Assembly: GCF_947179165.1 (NCBI RefSeq)
Contig: NC_077245.1
Coordinates: 19,939,740 to 20,003,739, forward strand
Reading direction: 5' to 3'
Source: Solanum dulcamara
Lineage: Eukaryota; Streptophyta; Magnoliopsida; Solanales; Solanaceae
Length of the DNA stretch: 64,000 nucleotides
Below, piece after piece: positions 1-12,099 of the stretch (position 1 is its first letter; every line of letters begins with the position of its first letter). Under the pieces are notes generated by a model. It was not told the DNA's origin, ran no database searches, and saw only the letters and a list, made by a program, of their open reading frames with translations. The position numbers and the translations under genes were made by a program.

Positions 1-250
1 TTAAGGATAGAGTATTACTTATTTCGTTGAACAGTCGAAGATACTTGTCTCGCATATCTTTCTCGGTCTCCCAAGTAACTTTCTCTACCGAATGATGTTT
101 CCATTGCATTTTAACCATATTGATCTCCTTAGTCCTGAACTTTAAAACATCACGATCAAGAATTGTAACTGGTTCCTCCTCATACTGAAGTTCCTTGTCT
201 AATAACACTATGTCCCATTTAATGATGTAGTCCCCATCCCCATGGTATTT
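1..250 (-). pseudogene. Integrase C-terminal chromodomain
   Basis: From about 250 to 1 the minus strand stays open and reads YHGDGDYIIKWD, then EEEPVTILDRDVLKFRTKEI, QWKHHSVEKVTWETEKDM and RDKYLRLF. This is the chromodomain-like tail of chromovirus integrase (usual core VKVQWKHRPVEEATWE). Such tails are thought to guide integration to particular chromatin. Its presence places the element among the chromoviruses and shows that pol ends close to the left edge. Confidence 0.88.
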
Positions 251-1020
251 TTTCAGCAAGGACACATGGAATACTGGGTGTATCCAAGAAAAGATAGGTG
301 GTAAGACCAATTTGTACATCACTGGCCCTACACAGTCAAGAATTTCAAAAAGGCCAATATAGCGAGGGTTGAATTTGCCCTTCTTGCCAAATCTCATCAC
401 CCCTTTAATAAGTGACACTTTTAAAAGTACTTTCTCACCAGCCTCGAATGTCATATCCTTTACTTTACAGTCAGCATACTCTTTCTGATGACTTTGAGAC
501 GTTCAAAGCATAGCTTGGATGCTCTTTACCTTATATTACGCATCCCTCACCAAGTCTACCTCAAATGGCTCCACTTCCCAAGCTTCAAACCACCCTATAG
601 AAGACCTGCAACCCCTCCCATATAGGGTTTCAAATGGTGTCATATTAATACTTGAATAGTAGTTATTATTGTAGGATAACTTACACAAAGGCAAGAACTT
701 GTCTCAATGTCTCCAAAGTCTATAACACACGCCCTCAACATATCTTCCAACACTTGGATAGTCCTTTTCAATTGCCCATCTGTTGGTGGATGGAAAGTCA
801 TGTTGAAGGTGAGTTGAGTGCCCGGCTCTTCATGTAAATTCCCCCAAAATTTGGAAGTGGATTGTGTACCACGGTCTCAAATGATAAAAAGGGGCACCCC
901 GTGCAGCCTTACTATCTCATTCACATAAATCCTGACCAGTTGTTGTGCATTGTAGTTCACTCCAACCGGGATAAAGTGTGTTGACTTTGTTAACCTTTTA
1001 ACCACCACCCAAATGGAGTA

Positions 1021-1239
1021 CTACTTTCCCAAAGTCTTAGAAAGTCCCACCACGAAGCCCATGGCTATTCTCTCCCACTTCCACTCAAGAATAGGCATTC
1101 TTTGAAGCAAACCTACAGGTCTTTGATAATCATATTTCACTTGTTCATAGTTCTGACACCTGGCTACATATTCAGCTATGTCCTTCTTCATACCAAACCA
1201 CCAATATAACCTTTTCAAGTGTTGATACATCTTATTCAC
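1021..1239 (-). pseudogene. Integrase zinc-binding (H2C2) domain, chromovirus
   Basis: The translation has KMYQHLKRLYWWFGMKKDI followed by EYVARCQNYEQVK, matching the H-x-C-x2-C integrase N-terminal domain (usual form YWW-GMK-DI--FV-RCLTCQQVK). The second cysteine of the CxxC pair has become tyrosine (CQNY). The catalytic core follows in broken frames toward position 250. The protein would insert the element cDNA into the genome. Confidence 0.88.
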
Positions 1240-2330
1240 TCCCGGGTGGAAAAAGTATCATGAACCATGAGATTCAGACAAGATCTTATGAATTAGTCCA
1301 TCTATCCGGAGAACACAAATCCTTCCCCTAAAGTGAAACACCCCACTTGCATCAAGTGTTGAGTCTTAAGCCTTTCCCATCAACACGTTTTCTCTAATTT
1401 CATTTAAGTTAATACCTTCAAACTGCTTGGTCATGATCTCTTCTATAAAGGTGGGCCTTAGATCAACTCCGGCCATTATCCCACCATTCTCTGAAATGAC
1501 TAGCCTCATAAACTAGCCTCCAAGGCCTATTTTTCTAGCTAGGGCCGCTTAAGGGCTCCCAAACAAGCTAGATTACCCATGCTCACCAGTTTCTGGCATA
1601 ATGCATCTGCTACCACATTAGCCTTACCTGGATGGTAATAGATGGTGACATCATTGTCTTTAAGCAACTCCATCGACCTTCGTTGTCTCAAATTCAAGTC
1701 CTTCTGGGTGAACATGTACTATAAGCTGCGGTGATCAGCAAACACCTCACACTTAATGCCATACAGATAATGCCTCTAGATTTTTTGTGCAAATACTACC
1801 GCTGCCAACTCCAAGTCATGAGTCGGGTAGTTGCTCTCATGCACCTTCAATTGACGTAAAGAATATGCTATAATATTCTTATCCTGCATCAACACAGCAC
1901 CCATACTAGAATGTGAAGAATCGCAATAAATAATGAAGTCTTTACCTTTGACTGGTAGGGTCAGGATTAGTGTTGTGGTCAGAAGAGTTTTGAGCTTCTG
2001 GAAGCTCTCTTCACACTTATCAATCTACTCGAATGGCACCTCCCTTTTAGTCATCCTGATCAAGTGAGTGGAAATAGAAGCAATTTCTTTCTCAAATTGG
2101 TGATAATAACTGGCCAGTCCCACAAAAATTCTAAGCTCGTTCATGGAACTAGGCCTAGCCTAGTTCTTAACTGCCTCAATTTTTTATGGGTCCAGCATTA
2201 CTCCTTCTTTTGAAACAATATGGCTTAAAAAGGCAACTGAAAGCAGCCAAAATTCACACTTAGACAATTTTGCATACAACTTTTGTCTTCCCAAAACACC
2301 TAGAACAATTCGAAGATGATCTGCATATTC

Positions 2331-2648
2331 CTATTCACTCTTTGAATATACCAATATATTATTTATAAACACTATCACGAACGAATCTAGGAACGGCTTG
2401 AATACTCTATTCATCAAACTCATAAAGGCTGCAGGTGCATTGGTCAACCCAAAGGATATCACCAAAAATTCATAGTGTCCGTATCTAGTTGTAAAAGTTG
2501 TCTTGGGCACATCCTCAGGCCTAATTTCCAACTGATGATACCCAGACCTAAGATCAAACTTTGAGAAGAATAAAACACCTTGTAACTGGTCAAAAAGGTC
2601 ATCAATACGAGGTAAAGGGTATTTACTTCTGATGGTGACCTTATTCAA
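2331..2648 (-). pseudogene. Reverse transcriptase core, chromovirus
   Basis: This 105-residue open stretch includes [13 protein letters not shown] sequence (here [17 protein letters not shown]), then [12 protein letters not shown], and [15 protein letters not shown], all hallmarks of Ty3/gypsy RT. The catalytic F/YVDD box reads [10 protein letters not shown], so both aspartates have become asparagine and the enzyme would be inactive. Further RT and RNase H sequence continues in other frames down to about 1700. Confidence in the family is very high. Confidence 0.95.
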
Positions 2649-3190
2649 TTGTAGGTAGTCAATGCATATTTGGTGACCTTATTCAGTTGTAGGTAGTCAA
2701 TGCACATTCTCATACTACCATCATTTTCCTTGACAAACAACACCGGAGCACCCTAAGGGAAAGCATTAGGACGAATGTACCCCTTGTTAAGAAGCTCCTG
2801 GATCTGAGCCTTAAGCTCTCTCAACTCTACCGGAGCCATAAGGTAGGGAAGAATGGAAATTGGATGAGTACCAGGCAAGTCTGAAGAGAAAACTTTCAAA
2901 AATTCACACACTATCGGAATAGACTCAATAGTAGGAGTTTTTACCTCTATATTCCGGATATGGTCCAAGTAAGTCAAACAACCTTTCCCCATAATTTTTC
3001 TAGCCTGGAGAAAGAATATGACCATAGCTGGCTTAGGCTTCTACACCCCTTCCCATTCTAACCTTTCCCTCATCGGGATCTCTAAAGCCACAGTTTTTGC
3101 ATTGCAATTAATTACAGCAAATTAGGGGGACAACCACGTCATTCCTAATATCACATCAAAATCTGGCATATCTAGGATCATTAAGTCAAC

Positions 3191-3445
3191 TCAAGTCTGG
3201 TATCCCATAAACATAATAGAAAAGGCACGATACACAAAGGTGACTATGACTAACTCTCCAACAGAGGTAGAAATATGAACGGGGGCATCCAATATATCAC
3301 ACAGTGCATGAAAATCCAAGGCATATCTTACAGAAACATAGGAATAAGTAAAACCTGAATCAAATAAAACAATAGACATCCAGTCATAGATAAAAATAGT
3401 ACCTGTGATAACTGCGTCAGATGCCTCTACCTCAGTCTTGCCCAA
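3191..3445 (-). pseudogene. Retropepsin-like aspartic protease, chromovirus
   Basis: The segment contains VLFDSGFTYSYVS, matching the LFDSGATHSFIS active-site motif of Ty3/gypsy proteases; the Asp of D-S-G is the catalytic residue. It lies between gag and reverse transcriptase, as expected. The enzyme would process the Gag-Pol polyprotein. Stops on both sides make it a fragment. Confidence 0.85.
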
Positions 3446-3644
3446 AAATGCATAAAACTGAGCCTGGTTATCCTGACGGGCTACCTCCCTGTCCGGATGG
3501 GCTGCTCCTCGACCTGCACTACTATTACCTCGGCCTCTCGAATTTTCTCATCACCCACCCTATAGACGTCCTCTTATATTGCTCCTTCCAGCTGTTGGGA
3601 CCACTGCTCTGTCCTGTTGGGGTGATGAAACTATCTCGCGGGAG

Positions 3645-3691
3645 TGAGGGCACTCTCTACATATATGACCCGGCTCTTCAAAATTAAAACA
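3645..3691 (-). other. Gag CCHC zinc knuckle with a lost cysteine
   Basis: The minus strand reads CFNFEEPGHICRECP. This matches the retrotransposon nucleic-acid-binding knuckle C-x2-C-x4-H-x4-C, except that the second cysteine is phenylalanine (TTT where TGT is expected). The remaining Gly-His and the final Cys are in place. A knuckle with this change would not bind zinc normally, in keeping with a dead copy. Confidence 0.7.
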
Positions 3692-3826
3692 AGCGCGATC
3701 AAAGGACGGGCAACTACTTGGGAATAATACTCCTTGACCCTCATGGGCCTGATGCTACTGTGGAGTACCTGAAAAACTACCAGTGGAAGTGGACAGTGCT
3801 AACTGAATTGGCCGAGCAGCAATCAC

Positions 3827-4909
3827 CTACCTTTTTGACCTTCTGGAATAGGATCCCTGAAATTTACCTACACTCTTAGACTTCTTAGCCAAAGCTTTGG
3901 CTTTCCCATCTTTCCTCACACCTTCAACCTTCTTAACGAATTTTATGACTTCGTTGAAACTTCTATCAGCCGAAGTTATATGGACCAAAAGTACCTGCAA
4001 CTCGGGGTTTAACCTCTTTACGAACAACCTGATCCTCTCCTCCTCTGTAGTGACCAGCTAAGTAGCGTACTTGGAAAATACATGAAACTTGGCTTTATAA
4101 GCAGCCACTGATAACCCTTCCTGCTCAAGGTCCATAAACTCGTCTTTTTTTCTGTCCCTCAAAGTATGTGGCACATACTTCTCTAGAAATAGAGCATGGA
4201 ACTGAACCCAAGTGAGTGGGGGCGCTACAGGCAAATGACACTCCGCATAAGCCCTCCACCACTATTTGGCCTCACCCTATAGATGGAACGTGAAAAACTC
4301 TACTCCATATTAGTACACTATACCCAACTTGTGCAATCTCTCATAACAATCTAAAATAAACTCATAAGTATCTTCATTTTCTTACACTAGAAGACTGGAG
4401 GTTTTAGTTTGAGGAACTTAGTGAGCATGTCATGCTCAGAACCAATAATTATAGGACCTATTTGTGGCCTAAAAAATACATCTGTGCCTACCACCTCATC
4501 TGCTGGCGGAGCTGCAGCAGCAAACAGACGAGCAACGGGAGTAGGTGTTGCAGGCATAGCTGGGATGGCGTTAGTTCCAGCCATTCCACTCAGGAAGGTC
4601 ATGATCTTCTAATCTAATAATGGATCCATAGGGGGAATACCAGCATCCCCAGTTTGGGTTTTCTCTTATTCAACCTACTCTTGATATTCTCCAGCTTCCA
4701 CCTCTCCCTCGAACTCATTCTGGGGAGCAGGAGGGGTCTCACCTACCAGTACCTCTTCAATAAGGACCTCCACTCGGTGTTGCTCTCTCTCTACTCTTGC
4801 CTCGCCTCTTTCTTTTGCCTCTTCTTCTTCTACGCCCTCGAATAGCTAGCGCTTCTTCTGACTTCACTGGAGCTACGGGTTGGACCCTATTATAGCGAGT
4901 ATTAACCAT
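3827..4909 (-). pseudogene. gag, chromovirus (broken)
   Basis: A start codon at 4909 opens MVNTRYNRVQPVAPVKSEEA, followed by an Arg/Lys-rich stretch and then acidic sequence. The frame is interrupted by stops near 4650-4680. It resumes at 4602 with an Ala/Pro-rich segment that includes FFRPQIGPI, and again at 4027 with the basic C-terminal part of the capsid-like region. The product would be the structural nucleocapsid protein of the element. The assignment rests on position relative to PBS and protease and on general gag composition. Confidence 0.75.
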
Positions 4910-5111
4910 TTGTGGACAAGAAAGTGAAAGAGGTTAGATACCAATTTGGATTGCTAGGTACCAATTGGAATCAAGTTATAGAACGAAGGAAAGAAAGCAA
5001 TGAAACTTTTTTTAAAATCCTGTAGCCTCTCGAAGAAAAGTATAGACGTCTACATACCCTTCTGCAAGACTCTACTAGACTCATTTTGGTACGACGAGAT
5101 CAATGAACCTA

Positions 5112-5125
5112 GGCTCTGATATCAA
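5112..5125 (-). other. tRNA-iMet type primer-binding site
   Basis: The minus strand reads TTGATATCAGAGCC, one mismatch from the plant retroelement PBS TGGTATCAGAGCC, complementary to the 3' end of initiator tRNA-Met. It lies three bases from the presumed LTR edge at 5129, the usual spacing. Confidence 0.85.
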
Positions 5126-5128
5126 CTT

Positions 5129-6960
5129 TGTCACAACCCCGACCCACTATGACTGGCACCCACTTTAACTCTCCGGTGGGAGAACCATTCTAAACAGCCC
5201 AAAAATAATAATCTCAAAGTACACATAAGCTTAAAGATGTGGAAGCAGGTTTAAATCAAGAATAAATGTTGAGTTCCCATAAACTTAGAAAATGTCTAGT
5301 TATCAACACAAAATATGCAGAAGTAAATACATCTGAGGAACTGAAAGTCGTCCGTACCAAAACTCTAACCAAATGTCAATGTAAAAAAAGGGGAACACTC
5401 CTAAAAGAAGTCAAAATACTAAACAAATATCTGAACATCTATGTCCCAAAAGAAGGACTGAGGCTAATGAGAAACTCCATGGCAGCATGACAGAATAGCT
5501 CACCCTTGGACTTTGAACAAGCTTTTACTCTTCTAATCGATGTCTCTCCGCAGCCGGCTGAATATGCCCTGTACTCAACAAAAGGCATAGCAAAAGTAGT
5601 ATTAGTACACTAAAATAATGGTGTACAAGTAGGATCACGTAGTTAGCTAGTAAGCGAATCATAGATAAGGAAATTCCACACCATAGGCATATACATATAC
5701 AGAATAAGTCGACTAATCTCAAGTTCATCTATATTCAGCAATATCAAAACTCAATATATTACACATGCTATAACTCCACACAAGGGTCCTCTCAATGGAC
5801 CTACAAACAATCAAATTTGTGTCGGAATGTGACACCTGATCTAAATATATGTCGGAACGCGACATCCAATACAAATATATCGTATCGGAACATGACAGCC
5901 AATCCAAATATGTGTCAGAATGTGAAACCCAATCCAAGCATACCACAATCACAAATACATTCAGTATTTACATTATTTATATCACCAAGAACAGGTTTAT
6001 CACAAAACAAGCCAGCAAGTGATCATTTCACACATAATCTAGCATGTTTCTCTATTCATATACACACATGCATATCATGAAGAAATTTAACAAGTGTATG
6101 AAATACATATGGGAAACTAGACCATCACCTACCTCAAATTCATGCTTCAACAATCTTACAATGCAAGAGTTTTCCCTTTACGGGTTCGTTCTTCTCGTTC
6201 TTGGTCTAGAAAACAATAAATACATATAAAGGATCAACACAATGGCCTAACTATCATGAAATATAACACAATTCATATGCTAGGCCAACCCATGATCCTA
6301 ACCCCACCCTAGGTCTATTTCCCACTATTAGTTTCAGTTCAACCCCCTCCCCCCCAATGATTACCAACCATACTTTCTAGGTTCTAGGAATCAAAGTATG
6401 AATTTAGGGAGTAAAATAATTACCTTAAGTATGAAAATCTATGAGAAATTGATAGAATTCACCCTAGGTCGCCTCTTGAAGTCTTAGAAACTGATTTTGA
6501 AAAAAAAAGACCGTTTCTAGGGTTTGTCACGACTTAAGTCGCGACTGCCCCGCTCTGGTGGGAATAATCCCACTCTAGCGGGATATGCAGAAATAGTGAG
6601 CTCGGATTTTTTGCTCCAATCCCCTATTTCACAACACACCCCCTCTCGAGGACATATTAAAATATGCCCTTCACGCCAACTTCAATTCCAGGAGTTTTAC
6701 TGGCCCAAATGCAATTTTCGCGAGCCATAAATGCTTCGTATCATCTTGTCTATCAGCCTATCCAATCAAAATAGAGATTTAATCTCTCATCATTCACATG
6801 ATCACCCTAGACTTCACCTGACTCTGAATTCTTTCAAATCTGGCCTAGGATAAGTTTTTTCGAAGTTACTTCCAAAAGTTTTTTAACCCAAAATCCTATT
6901 CCATTGGCCTATTCCTAACGACGGAACAAATCATTACGATAAATTGATTTTCCACCCTTT
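5129..6960 (-). mobile_element. 5' LTR of the chromovirus (outer edge uncertain)
   Basis: Directly beyond the PBS the plus strand opens TGTCACAACCCCGACC, the inner end of an LTR lying on the minus strand. Non-coding sequence follows for about 1.8 kb, including three degenerate copies of a short GYCGGAAYRYGACA motif around 5817-5930 and a GC-richer block near 6520-6600. The second LTR is outside the window, so the outer border is only a guess. Confidence 0.6.
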
Positions 6961-7368
6961 TCAGCAGAAAGTGACGTTTGTTGTATGTATAATGGCTTAT
7001 TGGCATTTTAGAACAGATTGTGAAGCCTCCAATTGTTGCTAAATCAGTTAGAACCTTGTTGATTAATTAATGCAATAGAGGTAGTTATTAAGTAGAGCTA
7101 ATACCTTACATTGTATTGGGAAAAGGCTTACCTTCACTATATGCTTACATCAAACCATGCATAAACTTTTCATTCACCTATATCATTACCTTCACTAACC
7201 ATGCTTAATTAACAGGATTATGTGGAACATAAAACAAGAAAGAATCAACAACTAATTTTGGTTTCATTTCATCTGTCTGGAAATTCACTACTACAATAAG
7301 ACATATGTCCATACAAAAATTATCAAAGAATAGTTGTCATTTAGATGTCAACTTTAATATCTTCTTGA
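6961..7368. other. Unassigned AT-rich spacer
   Basis: This stretch lies between the presumed LTR edge and the MYB pseudogene. It probably holds the MYB 3' flank. No coding, RNA or clear repeat signal was seen. Confidence 0.3.
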
Positions 7369-7834
7369 CTATAAGGTTAAATCGAAATCATTATCCTTAG
7401 AAGAAAAAGAAGAAGAATAAATTCCATAGAATGACTTGTCGAATGTAGTAGCACTGGCTGATGTAGAGGCATCATAATGATATGGATACATGTAAACCCA
7501 AGTAAAAGGCAATACTGTTGGCACTCTGTAACAATTTGGAGGCACATTATCACTTTCTTCATTATTTTCCAGTGGAAAAATAACGTCTCCTATATTTTTT
7601 TAAACGGAGGTCGAAAATACTTGATTTCTTATGTTTTTTTCTCTCATTTAAATTGGAATTAGTATCCAATAATCTCATGAAGTACTTCTGAACATTACTA
7701 GCAACCTGTGTTGATGTTTTGCTGGGCAAGAAATCCTTAGCCCAATTGTCTTTCCCATGAAAATCCAATCCTTTCAAGAATGCTTTGTGTTCGTCCTCTA
7801 TCCATGGATTCTCTTTCTTGATTTTTCTTTCCAT
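7369..7834 (-). pseudogene. Single-repeat MYB (SHAQKYF-class) transcription factor, frameshifted
   Basis: The start at 7834 opens MERKIKKENPWIEDEHKAFL. One MYB repeat follows with spaced tryptophans (PWIEDEH, DNWAKDF), the conserved TSTQVASNVQKYF third helix (usual form TPTQVASHAQKYF) and a basic stretch after it. The frame breaks at a run of seven A (plus-strand T at 7595-7601). One base fewer there leads into an open C-terminal part rich in Ser, Tyr and Asp, ending in KDNDFDLTL and a stop at 7369. The intended length is about 154 residues. The protein would bind DNA in the nucleus. The SHAQKYF motif is changed at the second and third positions. The break may be a real mutation or a homopolymer sequencing error. 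Confidence 0.8.
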
Positions 7835-7839
7835 AATTC

Positions 7840-8569
7840 ACTGCACATTCTGTGATTATGCCCTTTCCCACGACACACTGTTCCCATTGCTAACTTTTTT
7901 CTTAATTTTGAAAAATCAAGAAGTACAATGTATAATATATTAGGAAGAAAGATTCCTTTTTATGCAATGTAAAAGGAAAGGCTGTCTTTTTCACTTTTCC
8001 TACTATGAAACACTACTTATGGTAATAAGTTCTTACTACATTTATTACAACCGAGTCAAAATAAAGGGAAACTGTATTTTTGGATTAAGGAAAATATTTT
8101 GAATTATTTATGAGAAGGAAGTAAAGATTATGGGGTCCAGGATTATGATTCTACTGACTATAATTTACCCTTTTTTACTTTATTTTCTGATATTTCAACT
8201 CAATATTTGATAAATAAAGAACACGGTGAAAGTTTAAAAAGAAAAATAATAATAATAATAATAAAACCCTAAGATTTGATTTATGAAAATTTATCAATAG
8301 AAATTTTCCCATAGAAAGGACTTATTTTTAATAGTTTACTAACTTAAATTAATAATTATATTTTTACCATTCGGTATACAAAGTTCTTGACTTAGAGTTT
8401 AGTTTCATACTTTTATTTCTGACTATCTCAAACTCTCGGTTAATCTACGTGTTAGTGTCTGCTAGTTCTTTTTAGCAAGATCCAATCTGTCAACTCATGT
8501 GCATAGTTCATTTAGTTTGTCATCTTATTTCTAGGTGATTTTTAATGATATTTTTATGGCAAATCATAA
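7840..8569. other. AT-rich intergenic sequence with a short (AAT)n tract
   Basis: The MYB promoter side and unassigned AT-rich DNA. A short AAT microsatellite lies near 8247-8263. No gene seen. Confidence 0.4.
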
Positions 8570-8716
8570 CAGTTAAATTGATAATCGAACCGATAACGAT
8601 CAATAACCGATAAATCAAAATATTAATGGTTCTATAATGATTTACCATATTTACAAACATTAATCGATAAGTCGACCCGATATACTTCAAAATCAAACCG
8701 ATAGTATGTAGCCCTA
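8570..8716. mobile_element. hAT-type transposon terminus
   Basis: The sequence is rich in ACCGATAA-type motifs and ends with AGCCCTA at 8710-8716, the complement of the TAGGGCT terminus of plant hAT elements. A related left end of the same style starts at 62323 in this window (TAGGGCTGTTCAAAATCGA, then CCGATAACCC). Only one end is recognisable, and the RTE LINE tail starts a few bases further right. Confidence 0.55.
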
Positions 8717-9128
8717 CTATAATACAACAACAACAACAACCCAGTGAAATCCCACAATATGGGGTCTGGGGAGGGTAGAATGTACGCAGACCTTACTCCT
8801 ACCAAGGTATAACGACTGTTTCCTGGAGATCCTCGGCTCAGTAAAAGCATAAATGCATAAATGCATAAATACATAAAAAAATGTTAGATAAGAATAGGAA
8901 ATTAAAGTTTATGAGAAAAACAACAAACAAATAACGAATAGATAACAAATAAATACAAATAACAAATAACGAATAAATAAATAATGAAAGCGTCACAGAT
9001 AAAATAGAGTAATCAAAGCATAGAAAGTAATAAATACTAACAGAAATAACCGAAATTAGAAGTCAAAGCGCAAGAGATCGTAATGCACTACTACGCCTAT
9101 GAATAGAGAAGAATAACGAGACTATGAA

Positions 9129-11990
9129 CTAGCCTTCTACCCTAATGTGGGTCCTCCACACCCTCCTATCTAAGGTCATGTTCTCCGTAAGCTGTAATTG
9201 CGTCATGACCTGTCTAATCACCTCTCCCCAATACTTCTTCGGCCTACCCTTACCTCTTCTGTAACCATCCATGGCTAGCCTATCACACCTCCGCACTGGG
9301 GCATTTGTGTCTCTCCTCTTCACATGTCCATACCATCTCAGTCACATTTCCCGCATCTTGTCTTCCACCGAGGCCACTTCTACCTTGTCCTGAATAGCCT
9401 CATTTCTAATCCTGTCGCTCCTGGTGTGCCCACACATCCATCTCAGCATTCTCATCTTAACAACTTTCATCTTTTGAATGTAAGAAGTCTTAACTGGCCA
9501 ACACTCCACCCCATACAGCATAGTCGGTTTAACCACCACTTTGTAGAACTTGCCCTTAAGTTTTGGTGGCACATTCTTGTCACATATCACTCCGGAAGCG
9601 AGCCTCCATTTTATCCACCCTACCCCAATACGATGTGTGACATCATTGTCAATTTCCCCGCTGCCTTGCATGATAGACCCAAGATACTTTCAACTACTTC
9701 TCTTTTGGATGGCCTGAGCACCAAGCCTAACTTCCACGCCAACCTCCTGAGGTGTCTCACTGAACTTGCACTCTAAGTACTCTGTCTTTGTCCTACTCAA
9801 CTTAAACCCTTTAGACTCCAAGGTATGTCTCCAATCCTCCAGCTTAGCGTTAACTCCACGGCGAGTCTCATCGATCAGGACTATGTCATCCGCGAAAAGC
9901 ATACACCATGGCACCGCACCTTGAATTTGTCGCATCAATCCATCTATCACCAAGGCAAATAAAAAAGGACTAAGAGTTTATCCTTGATGCAACCCCATCA
10001 CCACTGGGAAGTGCTCTGAGTCCCTTCCTACTATCCTTACCCTAGTTTTAGCTCCCTCGTATATGTCCTTGATCACCCTAATGTATGCCACAGGTACACC
10101 TTTAGCCTCCAAATATGTCTATAGTATTTCTCTTGGTACTTTATCATAAGCCTTTTCTAGGTCGATGAATACCATATGCAAGTCCCTCTTCCTCTCCCTA
10201 TGTTGCTTCACCAGTCTCCTCATAAGATGGATGGCTTCTGTAGTTGAGCGTCCCGGCATAAATCCAAACTGGTTCTCCGAAATAGACACGTCTCTCCTCA
10301 CCCTCATCTCTACCACTCTTTCCCATAGTTTCATAGTATGGCTTAGTAGCTTAATACCTCTATAGTTGTTGCAACTCTGGATATCCCCTTTGTTTTTGTA
10401 TAAAGGGATCATTATGCTCGACCTCCATTCTTTGGGCATCGTTGCCATTTTAAAGATGACATTAAATAACCTAGTCAACCACTCAAAACCTACCGAGCTC
10501 GTGCTCTTCCAAAATTCCTCAGGAATCTCGTCAGGTCCGGTTGTTCTTCCCCAGCGCATCCTATGAACGACACTCTTAACCTCCTCGACCTTAATACTCC
10601 TGCAATACCCAAAATCGTGACGCCTCCCTATATGTTCTAAATATCCCAACACAAAGTCTCTGTCCCCTTCCTCATTCAAGAGTTTATGGAAATAGGACTG
10701 CCATCTCTGTTTAATGAGGGTCTCGTCCACCAATACTTTTCCATGTTCGTCCTTAATGCACTTCACTTGGTCCACATCTCGTTCCCTTCTCTCCCTCGTC
10801 CTGGCTAGCCTGAACAATTTTTTATCCCCACATTTCTCTTCTAGTTCAGCATAAAGGCGTTCAAAAGCTGTTGTTTTTGTCGTTGAAACCGCCGACTTCG
10901 CCTCCTTTCTCGCTATCTTATAAAGTTCCCTATTCGTCCACTTCTCCACCTCATCCGTTCTTTCTATCAACTTTGCGTACGCTATCTTCTTTGCTTCCAC
11001 CTTTTCTTGCACTTCTCCATTCCACCACCAGTCTCCTCGATGCTGACTACGACTACCAGTTGAGACTCCCAACACTTCCCTTGCTACAGTCCTAATACAA
11101 CTAGCCGTCCTATCCCACATACTGGTCGCATCCCCATTACTATCCCAGGCCCCCATGACCTTCAACTTCTCTCCCATCTCTAGGGCATTTGCCGTGGTCA
11201 AACTCCTCCATCTGATCCTAGATTGATCATCCCTAACCCTCTTCTTCCTCATCATCTTGATCCCTAAATCCATCACCAAAATCTTATGTCGGGTTGTAAG
11301 GTTGTCGATCGAAATGACCTTACAGTCTTTGTACAGACCTCTATCAACTTTTCTCAGGAGTAAAAAGTCTATCTGAGTCTTAGCCACCGAACTATGGAAT
11401 CTTACCAAGTGGTCTTCCTTCTTTGGGAAACTCGAATTGGCTATGACCAACCCAAAAGCTCTCACGAATTTCAAAAGTGAAAGGCCTCCTCCATTTCTGA
11501 CCCCGTAGCCAAAGCCTCCATGCACATCATCATACCCTCCTGAAATAGACCCGATGTGCCCATTGAAATCCCTTCCCATGAAAAGCTTCTCAATAGGTGG
11601 TATACCTCCCACTAACTCGTCCAAATCCTCCCAAAAGCGCCTCTTATCCTCCTCTCTTAAGCCCGTTTGTGGCGCATAAGCACTAATAATGTTGAATGTG
11701 CTCCCTTCAACGACCACCTTAATCGACATCATCCTATCGTTGACTCTCCTAACCTCCACCACCTGATCGCTTAGATCATTGTCTACTAAAATGCCTACCC
11801 CATTCCTATATTTCGATCTACCTGAGAACCAAAGCTTATACCCGTCTACCTCCCTAGCTTTAGAACCTACCCATTTGGTCTCTTGGACACAAGCTATATT
11901 AATATTTCTCTTCTTTAGAATCTTAACTAGCTCTATGGATTTGCCTGTTAACGTACCAATGTTCCAAAAACCAACTCTCAGTCTAGACGC
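9129..11990 (-). pseudogene. RTE LINE endonuclease / reverse transcriptase (broken)
   Basis: The frame is open from just after a TGA at 11991. It starts [20 protein letters not shown] and continues through [18 protein letters not shown] and [15 protein letters not shown] (endonuclease), then [26 protein letters not shown] and [13 protein letters not shown] (RT). A stop at 10119 ends this block. The next part carries a stop near 9993, then the catalytic FADDIVL box (about 9878-9898), a frame change near 9680, and another stop at 9342 just before [10 protein letters not shown]. The last piece ends with the family-typical [12 protein letters not shown] and MTLDRRVWR at 9129. The endonuclease nicks target DNA and the RT copies the RNA in place. 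The copy is inactive. Similar plant sequences are often mislabelled craniofacial development protein 2. Confidence 0.92.
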
Positions 11991-12099
11991 TCATTTAACC
12001 CACTTACCCCTCCTTACCCTCGTTCTCGCCCCTGTCCCTGAACAAGAACATGACCTTAGTCTACCATCACTATCTAAAGCCACGAAAATACGTAGGAAT

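Larger units (their letters stand above)
1..5128 (-). mobile_element. Ty3/gypsy chromovirus, internal region (decayed)
   Basis: Reading the minus strand from about 4909 down to 1 gives, in order, gag, zinc knuckle, aspartic protease, reverse transcriptase, integrase zinc-binding domain and a C-terminal chromodomain. This is the gene order of chromodomain-carrying Ty3/gypsy elements. The reading frames are broken many times, so the copy cannot be autonomous. A primer-binding site (5112-5125) and an LTR beginning at 5129 sit upstream on the same strand. The 3' LTR would lie beyond the left edge. Tekay-type affiliation is possible but not established here. Confidence 0.92.

Noticed and set aside
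9324..9776. 150-residue open frame on the plus strand
   Set aside because: It lies exactly opposite the RTE LINE reverse transcriptase and has no protein-like motifs; it is a shadow frame.
10119..11762. Annotation as craniofacial development protein 2
   Set aside because: That label comes from similarity of the animal gene to an RTE-type LINE; the endonuclease and RT motifs and the (TTG)n tail show it is a LINE.
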